From the NCBI RefSeq assembly GCF_003337415.1, contig NZ_QPJT01000023.1, positions 14,527 through 74,462 on the forward strand: a stretch of DNA of 59,936 bases. The letters are read 5' to 3'. Below are positions 34,801 through 43,556 of this stretch, in pieces. Position 1 is the first letter of the stretch. Each line of letters starts with the position of its first letter. The DNA is from Anaerobacterium chartisolvens. GTDB lineage: Bacteria > Bacillota > Clostridia > Acetivibrionales > DSM-27016. Below the pieces are notes generated by a model. The model saw only the letters and a list, made by a program, of their open reading frames with translations. It was not told the origin of the DNA and did no database searches. Made by a program: the position numbers and the translations under genes.

Positions 34801-37800
34801 CTGTTCCTCTCCCGATACTGTAATGACTGTTGTCTTAAGCCTGTTGAGCGGGTCATATGTGCTTTCCTTTGTCACATTATTGGCGTCTGTCTCAAATCTT
34901 TTGTTGCCGTTAAGGTCATATTTGACTTCGGTGGTTATGCTCTGTGTTCCGTCGGAGCTTTTCTGCGTCATGGATGTCTGCCTTCCGTTGCTGTCGTATA
35001 TATATTCATCAACTCTGTTCATTGAGTCCTGCTGCTTTTTCAGGTTACCCATGCCGTCATACTGGTATTTGACTATATTTGAAGGTATGGTTGAATCCGC
35101 CGGATACAATGCCCTACGCAGCTTACCCAGTGAGTTGTACTCAAATGAAGTAATGTTCCCGTTGCCGTCGGTTTGCTTTGTCACATTGCCAGTAAGATCA
35201 TATTCCGCCTGTCCTGTTACCTGTTCGGGCTCATTGACTGCCTTCCTTACCGTTGTTTTTGTCACATTCCCCGCATCGTCATAGCCGTATCCCGTTATGA
35301 CTCCATTTACATTAGTCTGCGTCACTTTTCTGCCCATGCCGTCATAATCATATTTTACAGCATACGCATATCCCCTCTGCTTTAACGCGGGGTCAAGCAC
35401 AGTGGATAGCTGGTTTTCCAGATTGTATGTGTATTCGGTACCGTAGCCGGTATTGATTCTGCTGTCGGCGGTGGCTCCCGTCCCGGCTTCATACCCAAGC
35501 GCGTCCAATTCCTTTATTATATTTCCGTTGGCATCATATTTATATGCCCTTGTGATTATGGTCGTCCATTCGTCGGTTGAAGGGTCTTTATAAACATCGG
35601 CTCTGGTTTTAAGCCTGCCCATGCTGTCATATGAATATTCCACCCTGTTCATGCCGGAAAGCTCCTTGGACGGGTCATAGTTCTGCGGCGAAACCTCCGC
35701 CGTCTTTCTTCCGGCGGTGTCGTAATAGTATGCCGTAATTCCCTGGCCTGCGTCGGTTATCATGTGGAGGAACCCTCGCCCGTTGTAGCGGTTGGAAGCG
35801 GTATTGCCATTGGGGTCGGTAACGGTAAGTATATTGCCCTGCCAATCGTAGGAGGTGCTTGTAACCGCCTCCGCATCGCCCCCGTACTCATCCTTGCATG
35901 GGCGGCTCACGCCCGTCTGCCTGTCAAGGCTGTCATAGGTATATGTTGTTGTAATTCCGTCCGGCGTTGTGGCTGTTTTAAGGTTGCCGTTGCTGTCGTA
36001 TGCATAGTACGTGGTAAGGACACTATCCTCCGTGCTTTCAAAGTCATTCCCGTATAAATCGCCCTCTTTTACATGCACCCTCATTTGCACGGGCTTGCCC
36101 AGATGATTGTTTACATATTCTGTCGTTGCCGCGCTTGTACTGCTTACATATACGTCCTCTTTTGACAATACTCCGCTGCTGTCATATGCATAATCGGTTC
36201 TTCTGCCTGCACTGTCGGTAACGGATTTAAGCGCGCCGTCGCTATAATAGTCATAATCAACAGCCGCAAATGTCACGGGCAGATCATACAAGGCCACAAG
36301 CTCCCTGCCTGTCTGTATCTGCTTCTGCCTCCCCGCACTGTCATATGCTATTTTCTTATATGAGTACCTGCCTGTATTAACCGGGATCCATTTCTCCGAC
36401 AGCCTGTTCATCCCGTCATATCTGTAATATGTCGTGCTGCCTCTCGCGTCGGCGGTTGTGTATACTGTCCCGTTAGAATTGTAATTTGTCGTAATCGTCG
36501 TGCCGTCAGAATTCTGCTGTGATACCTGTCTGCCCGCATAATCATAAACAGTGGTGGTTATTGCAGTGCCGGTATCGTTTAAGAATACGGTTTTTACAGT
36601 CTGTGTTTTTTTGTTCGACAGTATCGTATAGGCATATTGCTCCAGCAGTATTTCGGGTGAATCGGGTCCGTCGCTGAAGTAAACCTTTAACAATCTGTCC
36701 ATGACATCGTACTCATAACGGTAAACCGCACCGTTAGGCTTGGTTTCAGTCAGAATATTGCCGTACAGGTCATAGGTGTATGCAACGGTATTGTTTTGGG
36801 CATCGGTCACAGTGCGGATCTTCCCGCTGTCATAGTATGTATGCCTTGTCCCGCAGTCACCGTTGTATGCATGGCTGTCAAGGTCGTCAAGGTCAGGGTT
36901 ATAAATATTGGGTGATATTTCCTTTGTTTTCCTCCCGTTGGAGTCATAGACTGTCCTTTCTGTTTCCCCTCCGTGAAGGGTCTTTTTTTCCATATTTCCG
37001 TTTTTGTCATATGTATAGCTTGTGACATATCCCCCCGGAGAGGTTTGGCTGATTACCCTCCCCATTGCGTCATAATCATAAGAAGTGGTACGGCCTTCCG
37101 GGTCTGTAACGGTTTTTGTATTGCCATACCGATCATATGTATAAGCCGTTATGCTGTTCTCTGGGTCGGCTTCCGACTTCAGCAGCCCCTTGGCCTCACA
37201 TCCCATCTGCTGGCTTTCCGAATCGGTGTAATAGGTATAGGTGGTGATAGCAAATTTTGATTCATCGCACCCATCGGCGTATACATCGGTTCCATTAAGC
37301 GGCTGGGCTTTTTTCAGCAGCTTTAAATTCCGGTTGTCGTATACGTAGAAGATATACCTGCCCGTTTCATCCTTTTCACTTGTCATGTTGTTATTGCTGT
37401 CATACGTATACGTCCTGAAGCTGGCATCGGGATTGGTTATCTTTGTCACATTGCCGCTGCCGTCTATCCCATATTGGGTCTTGTTTCCGTTTCGGTCTGT
37501 TACCGACTTTATATCGCCGTATTTGTCTATACCGTTGGAATCGGTGTAATACTCTGTTATGGCCTGCCTGCCTTCCGCGTCCTGTTCTATTGTGATGTTC
37601 ATGGAGCTGTTGTACCACTTGGCCGTCCGCCTGCTGCTGCTGTCGGTTATGGTAAACTTCCTGTTTGCGTTGTCATACTCATACGTCAGTGTGTTTCCGT
37701 AAGCATCTGTTGTAGACCCCACCTTGTCCTTGTTTTGGCTGTCGTCATGAAGGTATGAAACCGATTCCACCAGCTTGCCGCCGTCATCCCTTATTTCAGT

Positions 37801-40800
37801 AAGAAAGCCCTGTGAATCGTATGAATAGCTTGTGATATGGCCCATAGCGTCTATAGACTTCGTCAGAAGACTGTTTTCATACCGGTAGCTGACTGTAGTG
37901 TTCTCCGGCCCGGTTATGGCGTCCAGCAGTCCCTGCCCGTTGTACGACAGAGTAAAGCTCCTTCCGCACTGATCGGTTATTGCCTGTACCTTCCCGGAGC
38001 TTCCGTCCACCTGTATGGCAATTGTATTGCCGTCCCTGTCCTTCATCCAGGTCATCCACCCGTTAGCGTTAAAGCCATAGGTATACTGATCCTTTGTAGT
38101 GAGTATATACGTCCCGTCGGGCTGGGCGGCTAATGTGCTTCTGGAGCCGTCTGAGGTGAATGTGCCGTCGCTGCCGGTATTAAAGGCTTCTACGCTGCCG
38201 TTCGGAAGCCTGACTACCTTAATGGGAATATTATTTTCATAGTCCTTTATGCTGCCCTCAAAGCCAAAGGTCCAGCCCTTGCCAAGCACTGTGCTTTCAT
38301 TGTTCTTTGAGTTGTATGTCCTGCTCAAGTTCAGCGTAAAGCCGGGTGTATTCAGGCTCATGTCGGTGAAGGTGCGGGAGTAATTGCCAGTTGCTCCATA
38401 GGTGCCATCCTGTCCGAAGTACGACGCTACAGTGCATTCGGAGCCCAGATACGGGTATACCTCTACGCCCGCGCTTATACTTCCGGGGCCGTATATCGAC
38501 CCCCAGTAGTTATAGCTGGCATCTATTGTTATTTGTGAAGGGATTGCGTTATATATGTCAAAGTATTTATTGTTCAGAATCGAATTGCAGATAAGGGTGG
38601 GCTGGGTTGTGGTGTTGAAGTGTATTCCCCTATTGTATGACCCGCTCACTTCCGAATTGGCAAGTGATAATTTTCCGTCTACCTTTAATATTGCATCCTC
38701 TCCGGGCTGTGGATGCCCTCCATATCTTAGCTTTACATGATTGCCTATAAACTCTCCATTACTGTCTACATTTATACCACGCCAATAGTCATTTTTAATG
38801 CCTGTCACTCCAGTTCCTCCATACGCTGGATCTTTACATGAGGTAAATACTATTGGAGTATCAGTTGTACCTACTGCATTCAATTTGCCCTGCACATCTA
38901 TGAAGGTACCAGAATGAAGGTATTCCATTCCCACAATGACTGCACCTGGCTGTACGGTAAGTGTAATCCCCTTTGGAATAGTAATATATATAATGTAGTA
39001 CTTATCAGCAATAAGTGTCATGTCTGTCTTTAAATCTCCGTATAAAAATATACCATCAAGTGATGCCTCTCCATAAGCATTATTGATGTATGTGTTATCC
39101 TTTATGTATGAAAATATAGATGAGTCCAATCCAGAAATGTCTATCCATATTGCAAATTGGTTACTGTTAAATATATTATTCTCTATACTACAGTTTCCTG
39201 TACCGAACTTTTCAATATCTATACCCATTAAACAATTGTTTATATCATTATTTATAATGTTTAAATCCCCCATTACAAATCCATTCACCTGTACGCCATT
39301 TGTTATAATATTGTCTTCAAGTAATATATTAGCAGTAGCTGTATTATTTATCATCACTCCGGATAAATTACAGTCCTTGACTAAAGCACTAACTCCAGAA
39401 CCCAAATATAGATTTCCTTCACAATTAGTAAGTGTTAATTTACCGTATGCCTCTAGTGCCTTATATGAATAATTATGCCCGTAATACCTTAGTCTTATAT
39501 GCTCCCCGTTAAACTCCCCATTATTACCTACTTTTATATTCCCCCAATAGTCAGCCCCGCTTACTACTCCACTTCCCCCATACTCCGAATCTTTATGTGA
39601 GGTAAATACTATTGGAGCATCAGATGTGCCTATTGCATTCAGTTTTCCCTGTACCTCTATGCAGTATCTATAGTTAGTTCCATAAATAATTGTTCCGGGT
39701 TGAACTGTAAGTGTGTTTCCTGTTGGAATGATGACATTGTCTGTCAGATAATACTTGCCAGCAGTAAGCGTCAAATCTTTTATAAGAGTCCCATATATAC
39801 CTATGCCATCGCATGTAATCCCGTTATATATATTATTTGTATATGTATTACCTTGTATACTTGAAAATATAGATGAACTCAGTCCTCCAAGGTGTACATA
39901 TACCGGATATCCACTGTTGTTTGCAATTATATTATCCTCTATTATGTAGTTTCCTGTACCAAGCCTATAAACACATATGCCATGTCCACTATTGTTGTAT
40001 ATATCATTGTTTTTAATATTTAAATTGCCTATTCCATATTGGTTAATATATATACCCCCGGAACCAGAACCAGTTATAATATTATTTTCAAGCGTTATAT
40101 TACCAGTAACTGTATTATCTGGTATGCCAGTAGTTGCATCGTCTATGTATACTCCATATGAGTTTAAATTATTTACTGTGCAGCCCTTCATTAAAACATT
40201 AGCAGCAGAATTAAAAGATACTCCCTGACCATATGAATTACTTACTTCAGAATCAGCAAGTAATAATTTCCCATATACTACCAACACCGGGCCTGTAGAA
40301 TACCCTCCATATCTTAACTTTACATAGTCCCCGGTAAACTCTCCGCTACTTCCTACACTTATACCAGACCAATAATCGGTCCCGCTTACCACTCCACTTC
40401 CTCCATATTCCGGATCTTTAGATGATGTAAATACTATTGGGTTATCAGATGTTCCTATCGCATTAAGTTTTCCCCGCACGTCTATATAATAGCTATAGCT
40501 TGTTGCTTTTACAATTACACCCGGGCTTACCGTCAAAACAGCCCCACTGGCAACAGTCACACTTCCGTTAAGGATATACGGACTGAAATTGCTTTCCCAC
40601 GTAGTATCAGCAGTTATTGTCCCGCCGCTGATAATTGTACCTGTGGACATTACCAGCGGGTCGCTTGCCTCAGATGTATTTCCTGCACTGTCACGCGCTT
40701 TTACAGTAAAGGAGTATATTACATTTTGAGTCAAGCCTGTAGACGTATAGACGGTATCTCCCTCCACAGAGCCTATAAGCTCCTCCCCGTCATAAATATC

Positions 40801-41784
40801 GTAGCCAGCAACAGGGATACTGCCTTCAGCAGCATCCCATCTCAGAGTCACCGTAGTGTCTGTTTTCTGTATGCACCTCAGATTTACGGGGGACAAAAGA
40901 GGTTCCTGTATTTCCTCACTAGAAGTTACCTCAATATCCTGACTTCTGTGTGATATCTTTCCGTCGGTATCAGTAGCCGTAATTGTGTATATATAATAAG
41001 TATTAGGTGTTATCCTAAGAGTGTCGGTATACTGTGTGCCGTCAGTATCTCCCACCATGAAGCCATCTCTGTATATCTGGTAACGTGCTATATTCTGTAT
41101 TTCCGAAGGTGGCTGCCATGCAATTGAAATACCGGAGGAGGAATTTGAGATAACCTGAGCATCTGCTGGAGGAGGAAGTTCCTTTGGGAAATACTCTATA
41201 TCACCTATTAAATATTTCTTCATGAATAAAAGATCTATAGAATTGATTAAATTATCCCCGTTCAAATCCCCGGCTTTCAGGTAATCAGCTATAGGAAAAA
41301 CTACTGACTCAGGTTCAATAATGTATTTGCTTATGTATAAATAGTCTATACTGTTTATCCTTCCATCCCCATTCATATCTCCTGCATCAAGCATTATGGT
41401 ATATACTGCATCAACACAGCCTGAAGCCTCCATCTCCAGAGCCTTGGCATAGGCCTTCACAGTAGTGGTGCCTGCTATGGGTATTGGCTGGCTGAATACC
41501 TCCGAGCTTGCACTGGGCTCTGTGCCATCGGTAGTGTATCTTATGTCTGCCCCCGGCGTTTTACATGTTAAGTCAAGTACCTGAATCAATGAATATGTAC
41601 CTTCCTGAATACTAAACATCGGAGGTGCCGTTCTTGATGGAGATACCTCATCTGCGACTGCTATAGACATGCTGCCTGGCTGCATTGAAATTTTTCCGGT
41701 AGCTGCCGTTGCGGGTGTGACGTTCACGAAGCAAGCCATAAAGCATAGAAATAAGGTGAGAATTGTTCCGATTATTTTTTTCAT
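31801..41784 (-). CDS. Dockerin-bearing RHS/YD-repeat polymorphic toxin
   Basis: A 3,327-residue secreted protein; start ATG at 41784 after AGAGGTG. Order: signal peptide (1-28); chitobiase C-terminal-like domain (about 47-128); type-I dockerin (about 131-200, GDMNGDGRINSIDYLYISKY and GDLNGDNLINSIDLLFMKKY); two FN3 domains (about 205-385); right-handed beta-helix region with three related modules near 390, 650 and 905; DUF6531-like entry (about 1139, TPGFTLNLSRTYNSKNN); dozens of YD repeats (about 1170-2900) that should form the RHS cocoon; RHS core (about 2915-2990, YDSETGLYYLNARMYDPVTA, ending DPTGHIAF); a Thr/Ala-rich linker; Gly/Ala-rich hydrophobic stretches; and a variable toxin tail (3241-3327). 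The Sec signal plus dockerin implies extracellular display, possibly on a cellulosome. The immunity gene follows. No frameshift is visible. Confidence 0.92.
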   Translation of the reverse strand: MKKIIGTILTLFLCFMACFVNVTPATAATGKISMQPGSMSIAVADEVSPSRTAPPMFSIQEGTYSLIQVLDLTCKTPGADIRYTTDGTEPSASSEVFSQPIPIAGTTTVKAYAKALEMEASGCVDAVYTIMLDAGDMNGDGRINSIDYLYISKYIIEPESVVFPIADYLKAGDLNGDNLINSIDLLFMKKYLIGDIEYFPKELPPPADAQVISNSSSGISIAWQPPSEIQNIARYQIYRDGFMVGDTDGTQYTDTLRITPNTYYIYTITATDTDGKISHRSQDIEVTSSEEIQEPLLSPVNLRCIQKTDTTVTLRWDAAEGSIPVAGYDIYDGEELIGSVEGDTVYTSTGLTQNVIYSFTVKARDSAGNTSEASDPLVMSTGTIISGGTITADTTWESNFSPYILNGSVTVASGAVLTVSPGVIVKATSYSYYIDVRGKLNAIGTSDNPIVFTSSKDPEYGGSGVVSGTDYWSGISVGSSGEFTGDYVKLRYGGYSTGPVLVVYGKLLLADSEVSNSYGQGVSFNSAANVLMKGCTVNNLNSYGVYIDDATTGIPDNTVTGNITLENNIITGSGSGGIYINQYGIGNLNIKNNDIYNNSGHGICVYRLGTGNYIIEDNIIANNSGYPVYVHLGGLSSSIFSSIQGNTYTNNIYNGITCDGIGIYGTLIKDLTLTAGKYYLTDNVIIPTGNTLTVQPGTIIYGTNYRYCIEVQGKLNAIGTSDAPIVFTSHKDSEYGGSGVVSGADYWGNIKVGNNGEFNGEHIRLRYYGHNYSYKALEAYGKLTLTNCEGNLYLGSGVSALVKDCNLSGVMINNTATANILLEDNIITNGVQVNGFVMGDLNIINNDINNCLMGIDIEKFGTGNCSIENNIFNSNQFAIWIDISGLDSSIFSYIKDNTYINNAYGEASLDGIFLYGDLKTDMTLIADKYYIIYITIPKGITLTVQPGAVIVGMEYLHSGTFIDVQGKLNAVGTTDTPIVFTSCKDPAYGGTGVTGIKNDYWRGINVDSNGEFIGNHVKLRYGGHPQPGEDAILKVDGKLSLANSEVSGSYNRGIHFNTTTQPTLICNSILNNKYFDIYNAIPSQITIDASYNYWGSIYGPGSISAGVEVYPYLGSECTVASYFGQDGTYGATGNYSRTFTDMSLNTPGFTLNLSRTYNSKNNESTVLGKGWTFGFEGSIKDYENNIPIKVVRLPNGSVEAFNTGSDGTFTSDGSRSTLAAQPDGTYILTTKDQYTYGFNANGWMTWMKDRDGNTIAIQVDGSSGKVQAITDQCGRSFTLSYNGQGLLDAITGPENTTVSYRYENSLLTKSIDAMGHITSYSYDSQGFLTEIRDDGGKLVESVSYLHDDSQNKDKVGSTTDAYGNTLTYEYDNANRKFTITDSSSRRTAKWYNSSMNITIEQDAEGRQAITEYYTDSNGIDKYGDIKSVTDRNGNKTQYGIDGSGNVTKITNPDASFRTYTYDSNNNMTSEKDETGRYIFYVYDNRNLKLLKKAQPLNGTDVYADGCDESKFAITTYTYYTDSESQQMGCEAKGLLKSEADPENSITAYTYDRYGNTKTVTDPEGRTTSYDYDAMGRVISQTSPGGYVTSYTYDKNGNMEKKTLHGGETERTVYDSNGRKTKEISPNIYNPDLDDLDSHAYNGDCGTRHTYYDSGKIRTVTDAQNNTVAYTYDLYGNILTETKPNGAVYRYEYDVMDRLLKVYFSDGPDSPEILLEQYAYTILSNKKTQTVKTVFLNDTGTAITTTVYDYAGRQVSQQNSDGTTITTNYNSNGTVYTTADARGSTTYYRYDGMNRLSEKWIPVNTGRYSYKKIAYDSAGRQKQIQTGRELVALYDLPVTFAAVDYDYYSDGALKSVTDSAGRRTDYAYDSSGVLSKEDVYVSSTSAATTEYVNNHLGKPVQMRVHVKEGDLYGNDFESTEDSVLTTYYAYDSNGNLKTATTPDGITTTYTYDSLDRQTGVSRPCKDEYGGDAEAVTSTSYDWQGNILTVTDPNGNTASNRYNGRGFLHMITDAGQGITAYYYDTAGRKTAEVSPQNYDPSKELSGMNRVEYSYDSMGRLKTRADVYKDPSTDEWTTIITRAYKYDANGNIIKELDALGYEAGTGATADSRINTGYGTEYTYNLENQLSTVLDPALKQRGYAYAVKYDYDGMGRKVTQTNVNGVITGYGYDDAGNVTKTTVRKAVNEPEQVTGQAEYDLTGNVTKQTDGNGNITSFEYNSLGKLRRALYPADSTIPSNIVKYQYDGMGNLKKQQDSMNRVDEYIYDSNGRQTSMTQKSSDGTQSITTEVKYDLNGNKRFETDANNVTKESTYDPLNRLKTTVITVSGEEQTTSYDYDKNGNLLSQTDWRGNTYTSVYDPVDRLIEKRDPYGKVIQRLEYNHNGVQIKSYDALNNATQYTYDRSNRLLSTIDPLNHTTSQTYDNVGNISSKKDGRNNSTSYTYDEFNRLKTVLNAKSEATGYTYDLDGNMLTQKDGKGNITSFEYNVRNKLIRKIYHGGRTGTPGSYTYDPARTESYIYNAAGQLSQKTDRNGTVTTYTYDIHGNLLSETSGTVNISHTYDGNGNKLTMTDGTGITARTYDELGRVLTKEVPNIGTTTYDYDIILGVDEGCTKEISTDPKGNIREDIYDRAGRLLTVTANGRTAVYSYYDNGSTQSVVYDDGSREDYTYYDDGHLWTLTNKKSDGTVLEAYTYTYDASENQTSKDEVINGAAKGITSYTYDALNRLQTVTEPGGSRTTAYTYDASGNRLTQTVNQSGTTTLDTYSYDSLNRLTGVVTKVNSQLTEAVEYGYDNNGNQLSRTVNGLVAATNTYDELNRLVSTQADGITAMNVYNGEGMRVEKSVDGSLTRYLYEYDRVVLETDEEGEQTGRNIYGINLIERLADGQAYQYMYNGHGDVTALLKTDGTIAVTYYYDAFGNITDQTGEASNIITYAGYQYDSETGLYYLNARMYDPVTARFMQEDTYTGEANDPLSLNLYTYCHNEPIMYTDPTGHIAFSSWQDAAAYSKAITQIKTTTKVTTSSQAKAYTQAAQKAVDKYSAPTPATNTSTTKTTTAKAATTKAVTGNSATTTTAKASNNVQGKAKVTTLEEAVKVSKKAEAEKASGTQGTWYNKTLNAAKDFTLGTVVSGDNNMFFGGAQAITGISPEYDTTAFKLGKIAGDIGSIFAGGGSIAGGMAGEAAGVALDATGAGAAVGVPLNVASAGAIIYGGTVIINSAGNLINDGINLASSSGGSKGGSGRGANSLKSDPAAQGNAHSTFKTDPKTGKVTNYETYQHNPRNPNGVDKVKRYDGTGDSHYNKKTGEDIDSPHVHDPSTPGGIRKPNPNEIPK
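31804..32064 (-). other. C-terminal toxin domain, polymorphic toxin type 24-like
   Basis: The last 87 residues follow a Gly/Ser break (GGSKGGSGRGANSLKSDP). They contain GNAHSTFKTDPKTGKVTNYE, VKRYDGTGDSHYNKKTGED and SPHVHDPSTPGGIRKPNPNE. This matches the toxin-24 family as I remember it. That family is predicted to be nuclease-like; the catalytic residues (candidate His in HST, HYN and HVH) are not established here. Confidence 0.75.
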
Positions 41785-41919
41785 GATACACCTCTTTAGA
41801 AATTATTGTAGACATAATCAATTATTTGGTTTTGTAATATATTTTTACATTTAAGTAAAGCTTATCACAAAAAATTACACCTTGCAACACCATATTTCCT
41901 ATATTATGTCGTAAAATAC

Positions 41920-41955
41920 AAAAAGAAGACAGGCCACAATACCCATCTTCTCTTT
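41920..41955 (-). terminator. Weak terminator-like hairpin after the caspase-like gene
   Basis: On the minus strand AAAGAGAAGA (41955-41946) pairs with TCTTCTTTTT (41929-41920) with one mismatch, and the T-rich arm runs on into TTTTTGTATTTT. It lies 98 bases after the peptidase stop. The stem is AT-rich, so it is uncertain. The rest of 41785-42053 holds only the toxin gene's ribosome binding site and leader. Confidence 0.4.
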
Positions 41956-42053
41956 ATATTTCATAGTCTTAAAAAATACTTCCTTCGTATAAATAATAGA
42001 CTCTGCTCATTTAACAGCCTGCAAATAGGAAAGGTGCCCGCCTTCCCCTCCCC

Positions 42054-43283
42054 TTACCTCAAGCTTATACCGTCACCGCAATTTTCAGGCTTATTGGCGT
42101 CATTGGGCGTGTCGGAAGGGACTGTGTTCTCTCTGGCATAATCGTAGGCGCTGTTAACGTCCACCGCATCACTCTGGGACACCTTACTGATCCAGCAAAA
42201 GGCATATGGATCAAACTTCTGCGCGCCCGCCGATTCCTTCCATGGCAGGCAGGCTGCCGAAAATACAGTGCTTCTTGCCTTGCTGCCTGTCATTGTCGGC
42301 TCTGAAAAGCCCCCCGAATGGCACTGCTCCATCATTACAACCATAGTGTCAAACTCCGGGAAGGTTTTAAGAATGTCCGCATACTCGGCACAATCAAATT
42401 CCGGTATATCAGGCTGGCTTCCGTTTTGCGGCGGGGGGCTGTCAAACATGCACATAAGGCTGGACAGTCCCGCTTCCCCCTCCACTTTCGGCCCGTCCCC
42501 GTGGCCGTTGGTGTGTATCAAAAGCAGGTCGTCCCCAGAAAGCTTGGTGCTGTATCCTTTCAAGGCAGCCGCCAAAGCAGGCTTTGAGCCCTTCCCGTTT
42601 ACCACCAACTGGTAAGGAGTATTGTCTCCCGGCCAAATCCCCTTGGGGTATACGGGATCATTCGGGTCAACGAAATAATCCAGAGTTCCAAGACAGCTTA
42701 GCACAGTGATATTCTCAGGATTAAACTGATATACATGTATTAATGTCCTGTACAGGTATTCAAGGTCGTTCAGATGCCTGTAGTAGGTCAGCCCGGAAAA
42801 CAATATGGCATACCTCTCTCCGGTTTTTTTGCTCAACACGCCGTCTAAGCCGTCAATGGGCTTCAGCTTTATATTGCCGTAAGGCATGTCCGGCCGCTGT
42901 ACCAAATCGCCCACAGCCTCGTATTGCTCGCTGCTCAGAATAAAGGATACCGGCGGCATCCGGGCAGGTATTGTCTGAATATGCTCTCCCGTATCCCCGT
43001 TATACATATGGTATTCGCACTCATGCGCCCAGTTTAAATGCGGCTCCTTATCTACAAATACAATTGCCTGATTTATGTCGGAAAACGAATTGTTAAGAGC
43101 TATGTCGTTTTTCAAATGCCCAAGCTCGGTATCGTCTGTCAGCACTTTTTTATGTAAATAAAAATTATGCCTGTTAAGGCCGACGGTTCCCTTATGTATG
43201 TCGCTTTTGCCGTCGCCGACGGATTTCTGGCGTAAAATAGCCTTGGCTATTATGTCCTTTACCCTGCTATCCATATCCCTCAT
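42054..43283 (-). CDS. Caspase-like (clan CD, C13/C14-type) cysteine peptidase
   Basis: A 409-residue protein without signal peptide or membrane segment, so probably cytoplasmic. Residues about 150-330 have the caspase-like fold pattern: strand YAILFSGLTYYRHLNDLEYL, a helix, strand ENITVLSCLG, then LLLIHTNGHGD with His261, and MVVMMEQCHSGGF with Cys321. These are the clan CD His/Cys dyad; the usual Asp-x-Cys is Glu-Gln-Cys here. The N-terminal 140 residues match nothing I know. Start at 43283 follows GAGGTGG. It is the next minus-strand gene after the two radical-SAM enzymes, with a MITE-like element between. Processing of that locus's peptide is one possible job; a metacaspase-type stress role is another. 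Confidence 0.75.
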   Translation of the reverse strand: MRDMDSRVKDIIAKAILRQKSVGDGKSDIHKGTVGLNRHNFYLHKKVLTDDTELGHLKNDIALNNSFSDINQAIVFVDKEPHLNWAHECEYHMYNGDTGEHIQTIPARMPPVSFILSSEQYEAVGDLVQRPDMPYGNIKLKPIDGLDGVLSKKTGERYAILFSGLTYYRHLNDLEYLYRTLIHVYQFNPENITVLSCLGTLDYFVDPNDPVYPKGIWPGDNTPYQLVVNGKGSKPALAAALKGYSTKLSGDDLLLIHTNGHGDGPKVEGEAGLSSLMCMFDSPPPQNGSQPDIPEFDCAEYADILKTFPEFDTMVVMMEQCHSGGFSEPTMTGSKARSTVFSAACLPWKESAGAQKFDPYAFCWISKVSQSDAVDVNSAYDYARENTVPSDTPNDANKPENCGDGISLR

Positions 43284-43330
43284 AATCAGCAGCCACCTCT
43301 TTCAAATTAAATTTTCATCTCAGCTAAACT

Positions 43331-43550
43331 CCTATATAAATTAGGATGCAAACTATCTAAAAAGGATGTAAAATAATTTCCGGAAGGATAATTTCCCCGG
43401 AATACGTGACCGCGCTACAATTTAGGCTAACTAAAGTCACAAGCGTCTTCTACACGTATACATGCTTCTGTAGTTAGAGTAGAAATTATTCTGGAGGATA
43501 TTATTTTACATCCTCCGTTATCCGATATGCAAAAGCCTAATTTATATAGG
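43331..43550. mobile_element. MITE-like element C with nested inverted repeats
   Basis: The ends are perfect 15-bp inverted repeats CCTATATAAATTAGG (43331-43345 and 43536-43550). Inside lies a second imperfect 32-bp pair (43364-43395 and 43482-43513, both starting GGATGTAAAATAAT) and an inner CTAACTA/TAGTTAG pair. No protein is encoded. The right end stops six bases short of the radical-SAM gene's stop codon. The outer ends resemble those of elements at 46287 and 57143. Confidence 0.65.
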
Positions 43551-43556
43551 TTGCTT

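Noticed and set aside
32177-38133. Plus-strand frames such as 32177-32716 and 34823-35284
   Set aside because: They are shadows of the RHS repeats on the minus strand.
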